From JAGRGG01 sp965217265 (GTDB lineage Bacteria > Pseudomonadota > Alphaproteobacteria > Geminicoccales > Geminicoccaceae), in assembly GCA_965217265.1 (NCBI GenBank), contig CBDCHP010000011.1:248001-312000 (forward strand): 64,000 nucleotides of DNA, read 5' to 3'. A model generated the notes under the pieces. That model was not told where the DNA came from, ran no database searches, and worked only from the letters and a program-made list of their open reading frames with translations. Both the position numbers and the translations under genes were made by a program. This document shows, one piece after another, positions 42,027 to 50,531 of this stretch; position 1 is the stretch's first letter, and each line of letters begins with the position of its first letter.

Positions 42027-43166
42027 TTGGCGACCCGGATCAAGACGCCCGAACTGGGCTTCACCGAGCGGCTGCGCCACCTGCGCTGGTCGCTGGTCGC
42101 GGTGCTCTTGCTGATCGGCGGCATCGGCTACCTCGTCCTCTACTCGGCCGGCGGCGGCTCGCACCAGCCCTGGGCCTTGAAGCACGGGGTCCGGCTCGGC
42201 GTCTGCCTCGTCCTCGCGCTGGCGATCGGGCTCAGCGACCTGCGCTTCTGGTTCAAGTGGGCCTACCCGATCTACGGCGGCGCCCTGCTCATGCTGGTCG
42301 CGGTCGAGGTCGTGGGCGAGATCAACAAGGGCGCCGAGCGCTGGATCAACCTCGGCTTCATGCAGTTGCAGCCCTCCGAGGTGATGAAGGTGGCGCTGGT
42401 CCTGGCACTCGCCCGCTACTTCCACAGCGCGTGGCTGGAGGACGTCAAGAACCCGCTCTACCTCCTGCCGCCCTTGGGCCTGATCGGCTTTCCGGCTCTG
42501 CTCGTCCTCAAGCAGCCCGACCTCGGCACGACCGTGACCCTGGTCGTGATCGGCGCCGGCCTCCTGTTCGTCGCCGGCGTGCGCTTGTGGAAGTTCTTGA
42601 CCGTCGGCGCCGTCGGCGGGGCGGCTCTGCCGGTGATCTGGTCGTCGATGCACGCCTATCAGCGCCAGCGCGTCCTCACCTTCCTCGACCCCGAGAGCGA
42701 CCCCTTGGGCTCCGGCTACCACATCATCCAATCGAAGATCGCGCTGGGCTCCGGCGGGCTGTGGGGCAAGGGCTACCTGCAGGGCAGCCAAGCCCAGCTC
42801 TCGTTCCTGCCGGAAAAGCAGACCGACTTCGCCTTCACCATGCTGGCCGAGGAGGCCGGGCTCGTCGGCGCCGCGATCACCTTGGGCTTGTGCTTCACGG
42901 TCCTGGTCCTGACGCTCTCGACGGCGCTGCGCTCGGCCAACCAGTTCGGGCGCCTCGTCGCGATGGGCATCGGCGTCAACTACTTCCTCTACGTCGTCAT
43001 CAACGTCGCGATGGTGGCGGGCCTGATCCCCGTCGTCGGCGTGCCGCTGCCGCTCGTGTCCTACGGCGGCACGGCGATGCTGACGGTGATGACCGGCTTC
43101 GGCCTCGTCCTGTGCGTCGACGTCAACCGGGGGATGCAGATCCCGCGCTTTCCGACCAAGCTCTGA
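42027..43166 (+). CDS. mrdB: RodA, SEDS glycosyltransferase
   Basis: 379 residues from a TTG with GTAGGGG in front; the frame is open far upstream through mrdA but that part is a shadow. About ten spans. SEDS features include LYSAGGGSHQPWALKHGVRL, INKGAERWINLGFMQLQPSE, KQPDLGTTVTLVVIG with the catalytic Asp region, and PLPLVSYGGTAMLTVMTGFG. RodA polymerises lipid II for the side wall and pairs with PBP2. It is the last gene of the mre cluster. Confidence 0.95.
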   Translation: MATRIKTPELGFTERLRHLRWSLVAVLLLIGGIGYLVLYSAGGGSHQPWALKHGVRLGVCLVLALAIGLSDLRFWFKWAYPIYGGALLMLVAVEVVGEINKGAERWINLGFMQLQPSEVMKVALVLALARYFHSAWLEDVKNPLYLLPPLGLIGFPALLVLKQPDLGTTVTLVVIGAGLLFVAGVRLWKFLTVGAVGGAALPVIWSSMHAYQRQRVLTFLDPESDPLGSGYHIIQSKIALGSGGLWGKGYLQGSQAQLSFLPEKQTDFAFTMLAEEAGLVGAAITLGLCFTVLVLTLSTALRSANQFGRLVAMGIGVNYFLYVVINVAMVAGLIPVVGVPLPLVSYGGTAMLTVMTGFGLVLCVDVNRGMQIPRFPTKL

Positions 43167-43239
43167 TCGCCCCCCCGGGTCCTGAGCCGGTCGGGCGCGG
43201 GCGTTTTCTTCGCCGGGGTGCCGGCCCATATTGCCCGGC

Positions 43240-43914
43240 ATGGTCTTCGTCCTCGCGATCGCGCTCCTCGTCGCCCTGGTCTTCGGCCCCTCCTTGTGGG
43301 CGCGGCGCGTCATGCGCAAGCACGCCAAGCCGAGGCCGGATCTCCCCGGCACCGGCGGCGACCTCGCCCGCCACCTGCTCGACCGGGCCGGGCTCGACCA
43401 CGTCAAGGTCGAGGCGACCGAGCGGGGCGACCACTACGACCCGAAGGCGAAGGCGGTGCGCCTGACGCCGGCCAACCTGGAGAGCCGCTCGATCACCGCC
43501 GTCGCGGTCGCGGCGCACGAGGTCGGCCACGCCTTGCAGGACGAGGACGGCTATAAGCCGCTCAGGCTGCGCACCCGCCTCGTGCCGCTGGCGTTCTGGG
43601 GCGAGCGGGCCGCCGGGGTCGTGCTCGGCCTCTCCCCGCTCGCCTTCGCGCTCTCGCCGCGCTTGGGCCTGGTCCAGGCGCTGGCCGCCTTCGTCGTCAT
43701 GGGCGGGCGCATCATCGTCCACGCCATCACGCTGCCGGTCGAGCGCGACGCCTCGTTCGGTCGGGCACTGCCGATCCTGGAGGAGGGCGGCTACCTCGAT
43801 CCGGCCGACCTCCCCGCCGCCAAGGCCGTGCTCCGCGCCGCCGCCTACACCTACGTCGCGGCGGCACTGCGGGCGCTCTTGGACCTGACGCGCTGGATCA
43901 GGGTGTGGCGCTGA
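43240..43914 (+). CDS. membrane zinc metallopeptidase (YugP-like)
   Basis: About 224 residues; a TTG nine bases earlier is also possible. An N-terminal span (MVFVLAIALLVALVFGPSLW) precedes a soluble part with AVAAHEVGHALQDEDGY (HExxH-type HEVGH with zinc ligands), and two more hydrophobic stretches follow (VVLGLSPLAFALSPRLGL, ALAAFVVMGGRIIVHAITL). This matches the membrane zinc peptidase family. The substrate is unknown. The gene starts 74 bases after mrdB and may be co-transcribed. Confidence 0.85.
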   Translation: MVFVLAIALLVALVFGPSLWARRVMRKHAKPRPDLPGTGGDLARHLLDRAGLDHVKVEATERGDHYDPKAKAVRLTPANLESRSITAVAVAAHEVGHALQDEDGYKPLRLRTRLVPLAFWGERAAGVVLGLSPLAFALSPRLGLVQALAAFVVMGGRIIVHAITLPVERDASFGRALPILEEGGYLDPADLPAAKAVLRAAAYTYVAAALRALLDLTRWIRVWR

Positions 43915-43944
43915 GGGCATGTTTCGCTCAACGCTTCAGTCCTG

Positions 43945-44087
43945 CCACCCTTAGACCCCCGATCAAGCCGGGGTGACAAATTAGGGGTCATCGGGCCGGT
44001 ATGTTCCATAGTTGGCCGATGTTTAGCCTGAGCCTTCCGCCTTTTCCTTCTTGTCACCCCCGACTTGATCGGGGGTCCAGGGTGGCC
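43945..44087. repeat. Second pair of inverted GATC-centred palindromes
   Basis: The left member reads AGACCCCCGATCAAGCCGGG then GTGACAAA (about 43953-43980). The right member reads TTGTCACCCCCGACTTGATC then GGGGGTCCAGG (about 44051-44082). They face each other as at 22142-22287, but the ~70-bp interior is unrelated. They lie between the zinc peptidase and VOC genes. Confidence 0.8.
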
Positions 44088-44202
44088 AAGCGCCGGCGTT
44101 CCCCGCCTCGAATACGGGGCGTCGTCGGCAAGGCACGGGTTGCCTACGTTTATCCGCCGCCACATCATACCCGTACGCAGACACGAAGGAGGACGGCACC
44201 AC

Positions 44203-44649
44203 ATGACGGACACGGCAAAACCCCGTTTGGTGGGCATCAACCACGTCGTCCTGGAGGTGGGCGACGTCGAGGCGGCGCTCGCCTTCTACGGCCGGATCTT
44301 CGCGTTCGAGCTGCGCGGACGCGCGCCCGGCCACGCCTTCATCGACATGGGCGACCAGTTCCTGGCGCTCACCGAGGGGCGCGCCCAGGCCCCCGACGAC
44401 GCCCGCCACTTCGGCCTCGTCGTCGACGACCGGGCACGGGTGCGCGACCTCGCCGAGGCCGCGGGCGCTAAGCTTCTGGAGGGTTCGTTCCTCGACTTCC
44501 TCGACCCCTGGGGCAACCGCGTCCAGGTGGTCGAATACGCCGACCTGCAATTCAGCAAGACCGACGCCGTGCTGCGCGGCATGGGGCTTGATCTCACGAA
44601 GAGCGCGGAGGCGAGGGCGGAACTGAGGAAGAAGGGGATGGGGGCGTGA
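44203..44649 (+). CDS. VOC-superfamily (glyoxalase-like) protein
   Basis: 148 residues from the ATG with GAAGGAGG upstream. The pair of beta-alpha-beta-beta-beta units is seen as GINHVVLEVGDVEAALAFYG, FIDMGDQFLALTEGRA, HFGLVVDDRARVRDLAEAAG and FLDPWGNRVQVVEYAD. VOC proteins include glyoxalases, dioxygenases and resistance proteins. The FLDPWGNRVQVVEY end with a metal-ligand Glu is typical. The substrate cannot be assigned. It is the last normal-GC gene before the AT-rich island. Confidence 0.85.
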   Translation: MTDTAKPRLVGINHVVLEVGDVEAALAFYGRIFAFELRGRAPGHAFIDMGDQFLALTEGRAQAPDDARHFGLVVDDRARVRDLAEAAGAKLLEGSFLDFLDPWGNRVQVVEYADLQFSKTDAVLRGMGLDLTKSAEARAELRKKGMGA

Positions 44650-44760
44650 GCGGGGTCACTGCCAGGATTTGCTCAGCGCCGCATGACGCGACGGTCGGAT
44701 AGTCCCTAACAGCAAACATTCTTCGCAGCGTTTTAGTGGCACAAAATTTGAGAATATTAG

Positions 44761-44886
44761 TTATATATGTATATCTTCTAGTAAGTATCTATCAGGCGAA
44801 ATTTGCTTTATACAACATATTTTTACGTAATTCTCTACATAATTGGCAATTTCATCGTGCCATTTGTCTATGTTGCTAAAATAATG
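44761..44886 (-). pseudogene. Detached 3' end of the STAND NTPase gene
   Basis: Removing the IS1 and one 8-bp duplicate joins this segment to the STAND gene in frame. After ...KPHY the protein would continue FSNIDKWHDEIANYVENY and end LLEDIHI before TAA at 44761-44763. That is 39 codons, now replaced by LRV and a stop inside the element. The tail contains a Cys-Cys pair. The match in frame and composition supports an insertion near the end of a once longer gene. Confidence 0.85.
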
Positions 44887-45664
44887 GAGGGTCTCAGGCT
44901 AGCATAGACCGGAGGTCGCCGATCTTGTCGTTGCCGCCGAAGCGGGCGAACAGCGCGATCGAGGCGTCCACCATGCGCACGGCCTTGGAGACCACGATCG
45001 ACCGGCGCCGAAAGCGGGCGAGCCAGTGCCGCTGGCGGGCGTGGTCGCGCTCGATGCCGTGGGTCTCCTTTTTGCCGACGTAGAGCCGGCCTTGGGGGAT
45101 CGCCTTCTCGTAGGCGGCCCAGTCGTCGGTGCAGTAGAGCCGCACGCCCCAGCGCTTCAGGCGCTTGAGAAGGCGTTCAAGGGTGGCTCGGTCACGACCC
45201 CCCAGCTCCCAGTCGATGAGCCGTCCCGTAGCACGATCCCGAGCCTTCCAGACCCACAGCTTGTTCGGCTTTTTTTGAGGTAGTGCCACATCTCGTCCAG
45301 CTCGACCACGACGGCACGGCCTTCGGGCTCGGGCTTTTGCGCGTAGACTTCCGCAAAGCGCTCGATCCAGGCCTGCACCGTGGGGGTCGACACCCCGAGC
45401 AGCTTGGCGGTGCGGTTCATCGAGACGCCGCTGAGGTAGAGCAGCACCGCTTCCACCTTGAGCCGCAGCGGCATCCCGCGCGGCGGGGTGTCGGTGAAGT
45501 TCAGCCCGCAGCCCTTGCAGCGGTAGCGTTGCTTGCCGCGCATGAACCCGTTCTTGACGTGCTCCTCGCCCCCGCACCCCTTGCACCGTAGCCCCATCCA
45601 ACCCGCCCCGTCCGCCGTTCCCTGGCCGACGGATATGGGCGGTCTATGCCAAGCTCAAACCCTC
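44887..45664 (-). mobile_element. IS1-family insertion sequence, copy 2 (778 bp)
   Basis: Appears identical to the copy at 6986-7763 and in the same orientation, 37,901 bases away. It is flanked by a different perfect 8-bp duplication, AAATAATG (44879-44886 and 45665-45672). Distinct duplications show that the copies inserted separately. This insertion cut the 3' end of the STAND gene. Confidence 0.95.
44894..45597 (-). CDS. IS1 transposase InsAB', made by programmed -1 frameshift (copy 2)
   Basis: Same protein as in copy 1: zinc finger, helix-turn-helix, a slippery A7 run (complement of 45270-45276) that shifts the InsA frame into InsB, and a DDE-type catalytic core ending FGGNDKIGDLRSMLA. 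Both frames are intact, so either copy could supply transposase to the other. The stop lies in the left terminal repeat. Confidence 0.9.
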
Positions 45665-48375
45665 AAATAATGTGGCTTCAGTACTTCAATTGCTCGATAA
45701 GCAGTATCGTAGGCTTCATTTGCGTGATTAGAATTACTTGTAATCATTCTACAATATATATAAGATAGCTTATTAAGGCTCCTTGCATACTCAATCGCGC
45801 TGTATTCAGGGTTGATTTCATAATTTTTCCTGCGAATATTAACAGCTTTGATGCCCCAATACAATGCTTTATTCATTTTTGTTTTATTTATTTCTTTGGA
45901 CTTAGCATGCAAATCGGCTAGATGAGCGGCAGTTGTTGCATAAGTTTTTCCATGACGATCAAAATTTGATCGCATTAGCTTCAAACGTATTCGCATAGCT
46001 TTCAACGCGAATAATCTCGCTTTATGTGGCATACAATTATTACTATATCTTAAGCTAATGTTATGGAGGGCCATTGAATAGTGTTTAGGATCTTCTTTCA
46101 TAGGCTCTTGATAAATCTGATGTAGCACATCTAAAGCCCGTTGGGCAAAGCTGAGCGCCCGAGAATAATTCTTTAAATAGTCAAATACTAAGGAAAATCT
46201 ATGGTATATTAAAAAGTTATGTATACATAGCACATACTTGCCCGTAATAAAAAATTCAAGAAGCAGAGTAGCTTCTATCAGTTTCTTCATAGCATCTTTA
46301 GGCTTGTTGCAGTAATAGTATATCAATCCTTGTTCACTCAGAACCCTAGCCAGCAATATTCTATGATTTATATCGTATGGATTTAATAACAGGCGAGATT
46401 TATGATCTGCCTCTTCTATCATCTGCTGGGATTTTTGCAAATTACTGTTGTCTTTTAAGCTTATAGCCAGATGGAGCAGATTAGTAATAACGCTCACTGC
46501 ATCTTCGTCTTTATCTTGCGCAAGCTTGCTCTCAACTAATTCTGACAGTTTACTAAATATTGTTGAAGGATAAGGTAGGGCGCGCACATGTTGCGCTAAG
46601 TTTTCTATCTTACTAGTAGCAATAAGCTCTTCCAATACGCGAACAATTGGTGGGCCAAGCTGGAGCCCTACTTGAATTACACTAAACACAAGCGCTTTTG
46701 GTTCAAAGTTAATAGCTTTGCTAATCCATTTTGAATGGCGCGGCTGACGCATTGTCATGCGCGTCAATGTAGTTAATAGTACAGTTTCCTTGGAGTTATG
46801 TATCGATGTTTGAACAGCAACACATAATAAATTATGACACTTATCTAGCTCGGCTGCCACCAGATATTCACCCGGCAAATCAGGCGTGAGCGCTCCTAAA
46901 CTTGATGGCTCTGGATAAAGGCCGGCCAGAACACCTGCAACCGCACGAATCGTACTTACCGGTTGCCCCCTGATAGTGGGTACGGCCCCAACGTACTCAA
47001 CAAGCCCTTCAACATGCTCCGCTCCACCTACCAACGTTGTAAGCGCCACCGCCTCGGCGATTGCAGGATACAAAGTCGGTGATAAGCCATCGGCATCTAT
47101 CGCTGCTTGCCAAGCCCGCTGCTCCCGATCAACTACCCAATTTAACAGTTCTTCGGCCTCTTCGATTTTTTGTCCATGTAGTGCCGCGAGTGCTGCTATG
47201 TGGATATAAAGAGGTAGATCGAAATGATCGGCTGCAAGGTTGGGGACTGGGGCACGCGCGGCCGTATTTGGTAACTTGGGCGCGAAAGCTTCGACTGCTG
47301 CGTCGTAGAGCGCTCGCCGCACTTCAAGAGAAGATGTCAAAGATTCTAAGCGTTTGGCGCTCCCGTAGCTGCCTAAAAGGTCTTGTACCTCACTGGCACG
47401 CCGTTTGAGGCGGTCGAACCATTCCGCCCGCTCACGTGCCAGTAGCAGCACCCTGATTTTACCGTCTGATTGCCAAGCTCGCGTGAGGAGGCGTATGAGT
47501 ACAGGCTCTTGTGTCTCGGCATAATCAACGATGACACATAGTGGAGTTTCATCTTTGCATAGGCGCTCGAAACTGCCCGGAGGCGCTTGATCCGCTTTCT
47601 TGTTCAGCAGCCCTGTCCGCCAGCCACGCTTGCGCATCGCTCTTGCGATCTCCATCCCGAGGCGCGTCTTACCGAGGCCGCCAGGACCGTGCAGAAGCCG
47701 CACGCCGGCAAGGTCATCGGTCTCACACCAAGCGACAAGCTCATCGAGCGCTTCCTTTCGTGCCGGGTGAAACGGCACGACAGCGTGCGTCGGCTGAAGA
47801 AGCCAGCGCGGCGATGCTTTTGCCTTTCTCGGCGGCAATACGACAGGTTCGTTCAGAAGCAGCGTAGCCTGAAGGTCGCGCAAAGCTTCCGCGACATCGC
47901 CCAGAAGATTAGCCAGTTCCGCAGAGCGTTTGAGCAAGACTTCCAGGGCGTCGAAAACAAGGTCTTGCCGCGTTTGCGGATCTTCGAGATATGCAGCGTA
48001 CAGTCGCTTCAAAGCCAGCGTAACGACCGGCACATGCTCGGCTTCGATCCGACCAGCACCTTTAGCCATCACCTTGGCGGCGGCTTGTTCCGCATCGAAA
48101 GCAACGTCAGCAAGCTCTGCTGGAGACAAAGCGTGATGTGCGACGAGGTCACAAAGCGTCGCACGCAGCGGCTCTCGATCGATATCGCTCAGTCCTTCTG
48201 GTAGGGCTTGCTCTGCCTGTGCAGCCGCGTGAAGCACTAGTTTTTCGAGTTTCCTTCCCCTACCGAAATGATCGAACAGGCACTTTCCGGCGTCGATGAA
48301 ATTGCCTACCGGCAGACCGCAAAGACCTAAAATGCCAGAACCGGCATAGGCCGCCGCCTCAGTCAACTTGCTCAA
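45655..48375 (-). CDS. STAND NTPase with helical-repeat C-terminus, 3' end truncated by IS1
   Basis: 906 residues as it stands. It starts at TTG with AGGAAGC upstream. Residues 1-190 are helical and of unknown fold. The NTPase follows: Walker A HGPGGLGKT at about 229-237, Walker B LCVIVDYAE near 279-287, and LLLARERAEWFDRL near 314. From about residue 560 the protein becomes a TPR-like helical array, including NHRILLARVLSEQGLIYYYC and YSRALSFAQRALDVLHQIYQ. This layout is that of bacterial STAND sensors, many of which defend against phage by oligomerising when the C-terminal repeats bind a target. The last three residues come from the IS1 end; 39 native residues are lost. The 5' half is about as GC-rich as a normal gene, while the repeat half is AT-rich. 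Confidence 0.8.
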   Translation of the reverse strand: MSKLTEAAAYAGSGILGLCGLPVGNFIDAGKCLFDHFGRGRKLEKLVLHAAAQAEQALPEGLSDIDREPLRATLCDLVAHHALSPAELADVAFDAEQAAAKVMAKGAGRIEAEHVPVVTLALKRLYAAYLEDPQTRQDLVFDALEVLLKRSAELANLLGDVAEALRDLQATLLLNEPVVLPPRKAKASPRWLLQPTHAVVPFHPARKEALDELVAWCETDDLAGVRLLHGPGGLGKTRLGMEIARAMRKRGWRTGLLNKKADQAPPGSFERLCKDETPLCVIVDYAETQEPVLIRLLTRAWQSDGKIRVLLLARERAEWFDRLKRRASEVQDLLGSYGSAKRLESLTSSLEVRRALYDAAVEAFAPKLPNTAARAPVPNLAADHFDLPLYIHIAALAALHGQKIEEAEELLNWVVDREQRAWQAAIDADGLSPTLYPAIAEAVALTTLVGGAEHVEGLVEYVGAVPTIRGQPVSTIRAVAGVLAGLYPEPSSLGALTPDLPGEYLVAAELDKCHNLLCVAVQTSIHNSKETVLLTTLTRMTMRQPRHSKWISKAINFEPKALVFSVIQVGLQLGPPIVRVLEELIATSKIENLAQHVRALPYPSTIFSKLSELVESKLAQDKDEDAVSVITNLLHLAISLKDNSNLQKSQQMIEEADHKSRLLLNPYDINHRILLARVLSEQGLIYYYCNKPKDAMKKLIEATLLLEFFITGKYVLCIHNFLIYHRFSLVFDYLKNYSRALSFAQRALDVLHQIYQEPMKEDPKHYSMALHNISLRYSNNCMPHKARLFALKAMRIRLKLMRSNFDRHGKTYATTAAHLADLHAKSKEINKTKMNKALYWGIKAVNIRRKNYEINPEYSAIEYARSLNKLSYIYCRMITSNSNHANEAYDTAYRAIEVLKPHYLRV

Positions 48376-48609
48376 CTTCTAGCTTCCTAAGCCACCACAT
48401 CGCCCTCACAAATAAGCTTATAATCGCTTGATGTTCAAGCCCCCCTCTCTGGCTCGAACGTCATAGCTATGGCACTTCCGAGCCCCAAGGTCGCCCATGT
48501 CTTAGACGCCGCGCCAGCGGAAGGCAAAATGGGCGGCTTTTGCCGTCGCTGTAGGCATTTGGGTTCGGCGAAGGAGGCAAGACGACTGAATGAACTTATA
48601 AGGGCCAAC

Positions 48610-49380
48610 TCAGACCGCCGTGTAGCCGCCGTCGATCATGACCGTCTCGCCGGTGATGAGATCCGAGGCGGACGAGGCGAGGAAGAGGACGAGGTTGGCG
48701 ACCTCGACCGGCCTGCCGAAGCGGTTCAGGGGGATCTTGGCCCGCATCGGGTCGCCCTTCTCCGCCGGCCCCCAGACCTGCTCGCCCATCGGCGTCAAGA
48801 TCACCGTCGGACAGACCGCGTTGATCTGAATGTTGTGGCGGCTCCACTCGCAGGTCATCACCTTGGTCAGCATGTTGAGCCCGCCCTTGGAGGCGCAGTA
48901 GGCGGCGTGGCCCTGCAAGGCGACGACGCCGGCTTGGCTGGAGACGTTGACGATCTTGCCGCGCCCCCGCTCGATCATCCCCGGCACCAGCGCCTGCGCC
49001 AGGACGAGGGGCGCGCGCAAGTTGACCGCCATCGTCGCGTCCCAGTCCTCGACCCTGGCGTCGAGCAGGTCGCCCAGGAGCGCCACGCCGGCGTTGTTGA
49101 CCAGGACGTCGATCGTCCCGAAGCGCTCCAGCGCCCGCGCCGCCGCACCCCGCACCGCCCCGACGTCGGCCATGTCCGCCTCGACGACGAGGCACGCTTG
49201 GCCCGTCGCCTCGACGGCGGCCCGCACCGCCTCCAGCCCGGCCTTATCCCGCCCGCAGGCGACGATGTCGGCGCCGGCGTCCGCCAAGACCTTGCAGATC
49301 TCGAAGCCGATACCCTTGGAAGCACCGCTGACGAAGGCTTTCCTGCCGGTCAGCGAGAAACGTTCGATGAAGTCGGGCAT
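48610..49380 (-). CDS. short-chain dehydrogenase/reductase
   Basis: 256 residues, classical SDR. The cofactor site is AFVSGASKGIGFEICKVLAD, NNAGVALLG follows, and the catalytic Ser and YCASKGG (YxxxK) are present, with a final ITGETVMIDGGYTAV. The ACGRDK after the second strand suggests NADP(H) or NAD(H) with no clear preference. It lies downstream of dhaK on the same strand but is separated by repeat copy 7, so it may be a separate unit or the end of the polyol operon. If linked, it would oxidise the imported alcohol or reduce a keto sugar. Confidence 0.88.
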   Translation of the reverse strand: MPDFIERFSLTGRKAFVSGASKGIGFEICKVLADAGADIVACGRDKAGLEAVRAAVEATGQACLVVEADMADVGAVRGAAARALERFGTIDVLVNNAGVALLGDLLDARVEDWDATMAVNLRAPLVLAQALVPGMIERGRGKIVNVSSQAGVVALQGHAAYCASKGGLNMLTKVMTCEWSRHNIQINAVCPTVILTPMGEQVWGPAEKGDPMRAKIPLNRFGRPVEVANLVLFLASSASDLITGETVMIDGGYTAV

Positions 49381-49396
49381 GTCTTGTCCTTGTGTT

Positions 49397-49542
49397 GAAC
49401 GCTTCGCGTGCGCTGCCGCGCGGGCTTTTTTTCTTCTTTTTTGCTACTTGTCGTTGGAGATTGGCCTCAACATTGGGGCCAGCCTCGGACAAAGATAAAA
49501 AAGAAAGAAAAAGGCCGCGCGCCCAGCGCACGCGAAGCGTTC
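49397..49542. repeat. Inverted-arm intergenic element, copy 7
   Basis: 146 bp in reverse orientation. Arms GAACGCTTCGCGTGCGCTGC and GCGCACGCGAAGCGTTC flank T-rich and A-rich tracts. The core, GCTACTTGTCGTTGGAGATT then GGCCTCAACATTGGGGC, is very close to copy 1. This copy lies between co-directional genes, right after the TAA of dhaK, and would terminate the long operon before the SDR gene. Confidence 0.88.
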
Positions 49543-49544
49543 TC

Positions 49545-50531
49545 TTACCAACGCAACGCCGCCGTATGCACCGGCGCGTCCCAGAGCCGCGTCGCCTCGT
49601 CGTCGAGGCGGGTGACGGTGAGCGAGCAGCCGGCCATGTCGAGCGAGGTGCAGTAGTTGCCGACGAGCGCGCGGGCGATCTTGAGGTTGCGGCCGTCCAA
49701 GACCCGCGCGGCGGCGTCGAACATCAGGTAGAGTTCCATGAGCGGCGTCGCGCCCATGCCGTTGACGAGGAGCAGGAGGTCGTCGCCGGCCTTGGCGCCG
49801 AGATCGTCGAGCACGGCCTTCAGGCACGTTTCGGCGATGGCGTCCGCCGTCATCGTCGGCACGCGCTCTCGGCCCGGCTCGCCGTGGATGCCGACCCCGA
49901 CCTCCATCGCGTCGGCGCCCAGGTCGAACGTCGGCCTGCCGGCCGCCGGCACGGTGCAGGAGGTGAGCGCCACGCCCATCGAGCGCGTTGCCGCGTTGAC
50001 CCGATCGCCGAGCGATTTGCAGGCGTCGAGGTCGGCGCCGGCCTCGGCCGCGGCACCGACGATCTTCTCGACGACGAGTGTTCCGGCGACGCCGCGCCTG
50101 CCGGTCGTGTAGGTGCTGTCCTCGACCGCGACGTCGTCGTTGGTCAAGGTTGTGGCGTTGGGAACGTCCAGCATCTCGGCCGCCATCTCGAAGTTCATGA
50201 CGTCGCCCTCGTAGTTCTTGACGACGAACAGCACCCCGGCACCGCCGTCGACGGCGCCGGATGCCGCGAGCATCTGGTCGGGGGTCGGCGAGGTGAACAC
50301 GGCGCCGGGGCAGGCGGCGTGCAGCATCCCCTCACCGACGAAGCCGGCGTGCAGGGGCTCGTGGCCGGCGCCGCCGCCCGAGACCAGCGCCACCTTGCCG
50401 GCGACGGGACCGCCGGCGCGGGCGACGTAGGCCGGGTCGGCGTTGACCCGCACGAGGTCGGGGTGCGCCCGGCCGAAACCGCTCAGGGACTGGGCCAGCA
50501 CGTCGTCCACGGCGTTGATGAGCTTCTTCAC
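49545..50531 (-). CDS. dhaK: dihydroxyacetone kinase subunit DhaK
   Basis: 328 residues from GTG with GGAGGAAG just upstream. It binds the ketose covalently through a histidine and receives phosphate from DhaL-ATP/ADP. Features are VSGGGAGHEPLHAGFVGEGM, KNYEGDVMNFEMAAEM and GIHGEPGRERV with the hemiaminal histidine at about 216. The start overlaps the stop of the EI gene by four bases (GTGA). DhaK normally takes dihydroxyacetone, but homologues act on C4 ketoses such as erythrulose, which fits the two isomerases in this operon. Confidence 0.93.
   Translation of the reverse strand: MKKLINAVDDVLAQSLSGFGRAHPDLVRVNADPAYVARAGGPVAGKVALVSGGGAGHEPLHAGFVGEGMLHAACPGAVFTSPTPDQMLAASGAVDGGAGVLFVVKNYEGDVMNFEMAAEMLDVPNATTLTNDDVAVEDSTYTTGRRGVAGTLVVEKIVGAAAEAGADLDACKSLGDRVNAATRSMGVALTSCTVPAAGRPTFDLGADAMEVGVGIHGEPGRERVPTMTADAIAETCLKAVLDDLGAKAGDDLLLLVNGMGATPLMELYLMFDAAARVLDGRNLKIARALVGNYCTSLDMAGCSLTVTRLDDEATRLWDAPVHTAALRW

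Noticed and set aside
40941..43166. A single 741-residue protein joining part of mrdA and all of mrdB
   Set aside because: The first half is an out-of-frame shadow of mrdA; RodA starts at the TTG at 42027 with its own ribosome site.
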